DNA from: JASLCR01 sp964619585
Lineage (GTDB): Bacteria; Patescibacteriota; Saccharimonadia; Saccharimonadales; Saccharimonadaceae
DNA length: 64,000 bases
Direction of reading: 5' to 3'
Assembly: GCA_964619585.1 (NCBI GenBank)
Contig: CAZUCO010000001.1
Span: 62,001 to 126,000, forward strand
Positions 60,181 to 64,000 of this stretch are shown here, piece by piece; within the stretch, counting starts at the first letter, position 1; each line of letters begins with the position of its first letter. The position numbers and the translations under genes were made by a program. The notes under the pieces were generated by a model. That model had not been told where the DNA came from, ran no database searches, and saw only the letters and a program-made list of their open reading frames with translations.

Positions 60181-61737
60181 ATGAATAAATTGGTACAGTA
60201 TTTGAATCAACATTTGAGTGGTGAGGTGGTGACAAATCCATCTGTACTCATGGCATATGCAAAAGACGAAAGTCCGTTGCACTACCTGCCTCAAATGGTC
60301 GTGGTTCCACGAACAGTGAGTGATATTCGGAAAATGCTTCGGTTTTCGTGGCAACTAGCGGAAAAAGGCTACAGTCTTTCTGTAATTGCGCGTGGAAGTG
60401 GGACGAATACAACAGGCGCAGCTATTGGTAATGGTGTAGTTGTTTCGTTTAACCCATATATGCATAAACTCTTTGAGTACGATATGAAACAGCAACTACT
60501 CCGTTTGCAGCCGGGCGCGACAATTGCCGCTGTGCAAGGTGCTTTGGGACTGCAAGGAGCGCGACTACCGATTGATGTTGATACTGATATGGCAGCTACA
60601 CTTGGTGGCTGTGTAGCGAATGACTCTCGAGCGCTCGATTGGGTGCGTGAACTCGAAGTGGTGCTGGCTAACGGCGACCTTCTCCATACAAAGAAGCTCT
60701 CTAAGCGTGAGTTTAACAAGAAGCGCGGCGAACAGACTTTTGAAGGCTCAATCTACCGAGCAATAGATACACTCCTTGAAGAGAAATCTGAGCTCGTTGC
60801 CAAACTTACAGACCACAGTGTAGCTGGCTATAACGCTCTCGCACGAGTACGTAGCAAAGATGGCTCGTTTGATTTAACTCCTCTCTTTGTTGGCAGCCAA
60901 GGAACACTTGGACTGATATCCGAAATGATCGTACAGACAGACTTTGCTGTAGAGTCACGGAGCGTTGTGGTGGCGGCTTTTGCTGATTTCGACTCACTTC
61001 GAGATGCACTTGATGAAGTAGCAAAAGTTACCAAGGATAATGAGAATGTTACGTACTATCATCCAGAAATAATTAAACGAGTTGTTGCAGCGGGGCGCCA
61101 ACTTCCATTTGGAGAGAGTGATGTTTCTGGGGGGGTGCTTCGTATTATTGTTGACGACCGGTCACTGAAGGCGCAGGCAAAAAAAGTGAAGCGACTTGTC
61201 AGGGTGTTTGAGCAGCACAAAGCTGTTGTGGCGTCATCAAACGATTTTGAGCTAGGCAAGCTGTCCGGTCTACAGGCGATAGTATCCTTGGCTAGTCAGC
61301 CAGTCGAAAAAGAGACACATGTAATCAATGTCGCAAGTGGCAGCTACATACCACTAACACGGTCTGAAGAGTTTTTGAAGAAACTTCAACTGCTTGGAGA
61401 TAAAACAAGAGCGAAGCTGTTGATAAGTGGTTCACCCATTGACGGCATCTGGTCGGTCAGTGCTCCACTTGATCTTGGTACCGTAGGCGGCAAGCAGCTT
61501 GTTGTGAAACTAGGCGAGGAGGTGGCTACTATTGTGAACTCGCTTGATGGATCGGTCGCAGCCTCATCAGCAGAGGGTCGTCTCATGAGCGGTCCTGTTT
61601 ATCGTGCACTCGATGAAGATGTTGCAGCGCTCTATGCTGACCTGCGAGCTATCTTCGATCCCCATGGTTTCCTTAATCGCGGCATCAAGCAGCCTGTTGA
61701 GATCAGTGAGCTTGCAAAACACCTTCGAAGCAACTAA
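60181..61737 (+). CDS. FAD-binding oxidase/dehydrogenase (GlcD/D-lactate dehydrogenase type)
   Basis: 518 residues. A PCMH-type FAD domain at the N-terminus: MVVVPRTVSDIRKML, IARGSGTNTTGAAIGNGVVV (FAD loop) and LGGCVANDSRALDW; then a C-terminal cap and FAD-oxidase C-domain (IFDPHGFLNRGI at the end, typical). There is no Cys-rich iron-sulfur part. Family members oxidise D-lactate, glycolate or other hydroxy acids. The substrate is not known; in a fermentative cell D-lactate is a fair guess. No strong Shine-Dalgarno site (GCGGGG is 15 bases away). Confidence 0.88.
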   Translation: MNKLVQYLNQHLSGEVVTNPSVLMAYAKDESPLHYLPQMVVVPRTVSDIRKMLRFSWQLAEKGYSLSVIARGSGTNTTGAAIGNGVVVSFNPYMHKLFEYDMKQQLLRLQPGATIAAVQGALGLQGARLPIDVDTDMAATLGGCVANDSRALDWVRELEVVLANGDLLHTKKLSKREFNKKRGEQTFEGSIYRAIDTLLEEKSELVAKLTDHSVAGYNALARVRSKDGSFDLTPLFVGSQGTLGLISEMIVQTDFAVESRSVVVAAFADFDSLRDALDEVAKVTKDNENVTYYHPEIIKRVVAAGRQLPFGESDVSGGVLRIIVDDRSLKAQAKKVKRLVRVFEQHKAVVASSNDFELGKLSGLQAIVSLASQPVEKETHVINVASGSYIPLTRSEEFLKKLQLLGDKTRAKLLISGSPIDGIWSVSAPLDLGTVGGKQLVVKLGEEVATIVNSLDGSVAASSAEGRLMSGPVYRALDEDVAALYADLRAIFDPHGFLNRGIKQPVEISELAKHLRSN

Positions 61738-61765
61738 GCCCCTGTGCTACAATATAGGTCGGTAT

Positions 61766-61852
61766 GCAGATGTGGCGGAATTGGTAGACGCGCTAGCTTC
61801 AGGTGCTAGTGCCCTTCGGGGCGTGGAGGTTCAAGTCCTCTCATCTGTACCA
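61766..61852 (+). tRNA. tRNA-Leu, anticodon CAG
   Basis: Plus strand. Acceptor GCAGATG with CATCTGT, so the first pair is G1-U72 rather than G-C; discriminator A and encoded CCA. Anticodon loop TTCAGGT gives CAG. Long variable arm (TGCCCTTCGGGGCGT). TACAAT (61748-61753), preceded by TGC, is the likely -10. Confidence 0.95.
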
Positions 61853-61878
61853 TTCTTGGAATAAAGATTACTGGTGAA

Positions 61879-62418
61879 ATGCAAATGATAGATGATACCC
61901 GCAATGTTATTGATGAATTCAAGGGTAAGTCTGAAGATGAAATCATCCAACTGCTTGATAAACGTGGTACTCAACTTGAGATTGCAATAGAAAATCTCAA
62001 GCGTGATTTTAATATGGGGACGATTGTCCGTAGCGCAAATGCTTTTGGTGTGCGCCATATCCATGTGATCGGAAGTAGACAGTGGAATAAGCGCGGCGCT
62101 ATGGCAACCGACAAGTACTTGCATGTCCATTATCATGCATCAGTCGAGGCATTTGTCGCCGATATGAGAACAAGAAACAAGACTATAATAGCTGTTGATA
62201 ACGTCGATGGTGCTACGCAGCTATCAGACTCGCCACTTCCGCCAGATGCCGTACTTGTCTTTGGTGCCGAAGGCCCTGGTATCTCAGACCAGCTGATACG
62301 TCATGCCAAAGCCGTAGTGGCTATAGAACAGTATGGTAGTACTCGCTCGCTTAACGTTGGTGTTGCAGCCGGGGTTGTGATGTATGAATGGCTCAGGAGA
62401 AACTGCTTGAGAGAATAA
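61879..62418 (+). CDS. SPOUT (TrmH-family) RNA 2'-O-methyltransferase
   Basis: 179 residues. Motif 1 NMGTIVRSANAFGVRHI, motif 2 VLVFGAEGPGIS and motif 3 AIEQYGSTRSLNVGVAAGVVMYEW give the SAM knot. About 40 residues precede motif 1. It begins 26 bases after tRNA-Leu(CAG), with which it probably shares a transcript; TrmL-type SPOUT enzymes act on tRNA-Leu, but the target here is unproven. A second in-frame ATG lies two codons in. Confidence 0.87.
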   Translation: MQMIDDTRNVIDEFKGKSEDEIIQLLDKRGTQLEIAIENLKRDFNMGTIVRSANAFGVRHIHVIGSRQWNKRGAMATDKYLHVHYHASVEAFVADMRTRNKTIIAVDNVDGATQLSDSPLPPDAVLVFGAEGPGISDQLIRHAKAVVAIEQYGSTRSLNVGVAAGVVMYEWLRRNCLRE

Positions 62419-62494
62419 GGAGACAATAGTATCATGTAAGTATGAGATTGTCAGGACTCCAGGCGTACTCTACTACTCATTCTATGTTATTTCG

Positions 62495-62525
62495 ACCGGC
62501 CACCTCTAAGCGGCCGGTATTTTTT
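62495..62525 (+). terminator. Terminator-like hairpin between the SPOUT gene and the next gene
   Basis: ACCGGCC (62495-62501), loop of 10, GGCCGGT (62512-62518), then ATTTTTT. The T-run ends 5 bases before AAAGGAGG of the next gene. It may end the SPOUT transcript or act as a leader attenuator, and it resembles the nusA leader hairpin. Confidence 0.7.
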
Positions 62526-62544
62526 ATGATAAAGGAGGAAAGTG

Positions 62545-63039
62545 ATGATTGGTGAAGGAGTTCCAGCCAAAAGTGACAAGGTGATTGATCTTGGAAGTGC
62601 CAAGAGACAGATCCATCATCAATTTGACCCGGTGACGGCACCTACAAGTGAGGTGATCGCGCGAGCATTGATAGATGCTGATCATCTAAAGATGAGTATC
62701 GACGCGGCGCTCTATCTCCGGTACTTGCTCGACACAAAAGAGCCTGACGTCAAAAGGCGAGAGATTGACCAGCTTATGAGGGAGCGTTTGCGGCGAGAGC
62801 TCGGCCGTGCGAGCAATGATGACAGATGGGAAGACGAGGATGAAGTTGCGGCGGCTATATACGATCTACTGCGAGATACGATAGATGAGTCAATCGAGTA
62901 TCACGATGCGCGTGCAGCAGTGCAGAAGCTTTTGCTTCTACGTGGGGTTGATCTGGAAAGTGATCCAGCCGACCCACACAATGCCGAACGATTTATACGA
63001 GTTGTTCGTAAATTGGGACAGAAAGGCATAGATGCGTGA
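62545..63039 (+). CDS. Small helical protein of unknown function
   Basis: 164 residues, highly charged and helical (REIDQLMRERLRRELGRAS, DEVAAAIYDLLRDTIDESIEY). No membrane or signal segment and no family recognised. The ribosome site AAAGGAGG, 6 bases before the ATG at 62545, is the best in the window and decides that start over a GTG one codon earlier. It sits right after a terminator-like hairpin. Confidence 0.68.
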   Translation: MIGEGVPAKSDKVIDLGSAKRQIHHQFDPVTAPTSEVIARALIDADHLKMSIDAALYLRYLLDTKEPDVKRREIDQLMRERLRRELGRASNDDRWEDEDEVAAAIYDLLRDTIDESIEYHDARAAVQKLLLLRGVDLESDPADPHNAERFIRVVRKLGQKGIDA

Positions 63040-63074
63040 AATTGTTTATCCTTGCAAATAACAGATAAAACTGG

Positions 63075-63080
63075 CACAAT
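63075..63080 (+). promoter_or_regulatory. -10 box CACAAT for hisS
   Basis: CACAAT 8 bases before the ATG at 63089. A TATAGT nearer the ATG (1 base) is too close. Less certain than the other boxes. Confidence 0.35.
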
Positions 63081-63088
63081 TTATAGTA

Positions 63089-64000
63089 ATGACTTCACTT
63101 TCATCACAACCCTACAAAGGTGCTCGTGACTGGTACCCAGAAGATAAGCGCGTGCAGAACTATATTTTTGATATATGGAAAAACACTGCTGAAAGCTTTG
63201 GTTATGAGGAGTATGGGGCACCACTTTTGGAGCCTCTCGAGGTATATGCTGCCAAGAGCGGCCAAGAGCTTGCCAACGAGCAGACGTATGCATTCCAGGA
63301 CCGTGGGGAACGCATGGTAGCGATTCGCCCTGAGATGACACCCTCTGTGTCGCGACTGGTGGCTGCTCGTCGGCAAGAGCTTGCTTATCCGGCTCGACTT
63401 TTTTCGATCGCCAACTTTATGCGTTATGAACGCCCACAGCGCGGTCGCGAGCGTGAGTTTTGGCAACTCAATGCAGATATTTTTGGTGTTGATACGATTT
63501 TGGCTGATGCTGAAATTATTCAGTTTGGCGCGCGCATTATGAAGAATTTCGGCGCAACTGACGAGATGTTTGTGATCAGGATAAACAATCGAAAAGTGAT
63601 CAATGTCATGATGCATAAATATCTTGAGCTTGACGAAGTGCAATCACAGCTGATGATGAAGCTGTTCGATCGAAAGAACAAGATATCATCTGAAGATTTC
63701 CGCGATCAAGCGATTGAGATATTTGGGACCGACAAGGCGCCACGCGGCCTCAAGAAAATATCCGAACTACTGATTGCAAAGTCTATCAGCTCTCTTCCTG
63801 CTGAACTTCTTGAGCATGACGAATTGCAAGACGTGAAGGAGCTTTTCCGGCTGCTGAAAAGAGCTAAAATCACCAACGCAATCTTTGATATTACACTCAT
63901 GAGAGGGCTTGATTACTACACTGGTACCGTCTTTGAGTTCTTTGATACGGATGAAGAGAACAACCGCTCGCTCTTTGGTGGGGGTAGGTATGATGGTTTA
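63089..64000 (+). CDS. hisS: Histidyl-tRNA synthetase, C-terminus cut by window edge
   Basis: 304 residues visible, open to the right edge. Class II synthetase: YKGARDWYPEDKRV at the start; motif-1 area YEEYGAPLLEPLE; RPEMTPSVSR; motif 2 FMRYERPQRGREREFWQLN; the histidine-specific LMRGLDYYTGTVFEF; and SLFGGGRYDGL just before the edge. The C-terminal anticodon-binding domain is outside. An insertion of about 60 residues lies between motif 2 and the histidine motif, as usual. Confidence 0.95.
   Translation, partial: MTSLSSQPYKGARDWYPEDKRVQNYIFDIWKNTAESFGYEEYGAPLLEPLEVYAAKSGQELANEQTYAFQDRGERMVAIRPEMTPSVSRLVAARRQELAYPARLFSIANFMRYERPQRGREREFWQLNADIFGVDTILADAEIIQFGARIMKNFGATDEMFVIRINNRKVINVMMHKYLELDEVQSQLMMKLFDRKNKISSEDFRDQAIEIFGTDKAPRGLKKISELLIAKSISSLPAELLEHDELQDVKELFRLLKRAKITNAIFDITLMRGLDYYTGTVFEFFDTDEENNRSLFGGGRYDGL

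Noticed and set aside
61604..61864. Plus-strand frame over the end of the FAD oxidase gene and tRNA-Leu(CAG)
   Set aside because: Out of frame with the oxidase and includes the tRNA; not a real gene.
1..64000. Recoding of TGA
   Set aside because: TGA ends several core genes at the expected length (rpiB, transketolase N-subunit, gatA, dnaE), so the standard stop is used.
1..64000. CRISPR array, prophage or insertion sequence
   Set aside because: No regularly spaced repeats, transposase or phage structural genes were found by reading.

Overview
The window is a gene-dense stretch of bacterial chromosome, most likely from a member of Candidatus Saccharibacteria (TM7, Candidate Phyla Radiation). 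This is inferred from style and content; there is no rRNA here to prove it. The signs are: very small intergenic gaps; many stop/start overlaps of 1-4 bases; a transketolase encoded as two genes; ribosomal protein L19 with a long Ala/Glu/Lys tail; RNase HII fused to a YraN-type nuclease; many small membrane proteins of unknown function; and a very high share of genes whose only visible expression signal is a -10 box 5-11 bases before the start codon. The standard code fits, since TGA acts as a normal stop in several core genes. No insertion sequence, prophage, CRISPR array or defence island is visible.

Layout. 1-4 kb: phospholipase-D-like protein (cut by the left edge), glycerophosphodiesterase, inorganic pyrophosphatase, a Nudix hydrolase and a short Rel (p)ppGpp enzyme. 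4-13 kb: central carbon block with gap, rpiB, rpe, split transketolase and class II aldolase, followed by two tandem PfkB-family sugar kinases and a LOG-family protein. 13-26 kb: a membrane-anchored QGSAHAV protein, uvrB, gatC-gatA-(membrane protein)-gatB, Nudix, galU, four small membrane or envelope genes and dnaE. 26-32 kb: SPOUT methyltransferase, PilB/GspE ATPase, Nudix, malic enzyme, an intergenic region that may encode a structured RNA, rplS, a membrane protein and a kinase-like protein. 32-43 kb: rnhB-yraN fusion, a 794-residue protein with a transglutaminase-like triad, aminopeptidase N, an exported HNH nuclease, flavodoxin-like reductase, a lone TyrA-like dehydrogenase, nusA with a terminator-like leader, and a second QGSAHAV protein. 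43-51 kb: clpC under a perfect CIRCE element, a membrane-anchored HExxH protein, radA, PIN-TRAM protein and a class A PBP. 51-64 kb: tyrS, phosphohexomutase, recG, a gene with no ordinary start codon behind a hairpin cluster, rsmD, two unknowns, tRNA-Leu(TAG), an FAD oxidase, tRNA-Leu(CAG), a SPOUT methyltransferase, an unknown gene behind a terminator-like leader, and hisS (cut by the right edge).

How the genes fit together. The 5.6-9.5 kb operon gives pentose-phosphate/triose-phosphate interconversion, and GAPDH, galU, phosphohexomutase and malic enzyme extend this to a fermentative, envelope-building metabolism. No phosphofructokinase of the PfkA type is seen; the two PfkB kinases beside the aldolase operon are candidates for that gap. 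PilB, the exported HNH nuclease, aminopeptidase N and pilin-like anchored proteins suit a host-dependent cell that takes up DNA and peptides, but that link is inference.

The most informative signals are regulatory and architectural: widespread leaderless promoters, interlocked stop codons between convergent genes, CIRCE control of clpC, hairpin-plus-T-run leaders before nusA and the 62.5 kb gene, and mutually exclusive pairings in the rplS upstream region.
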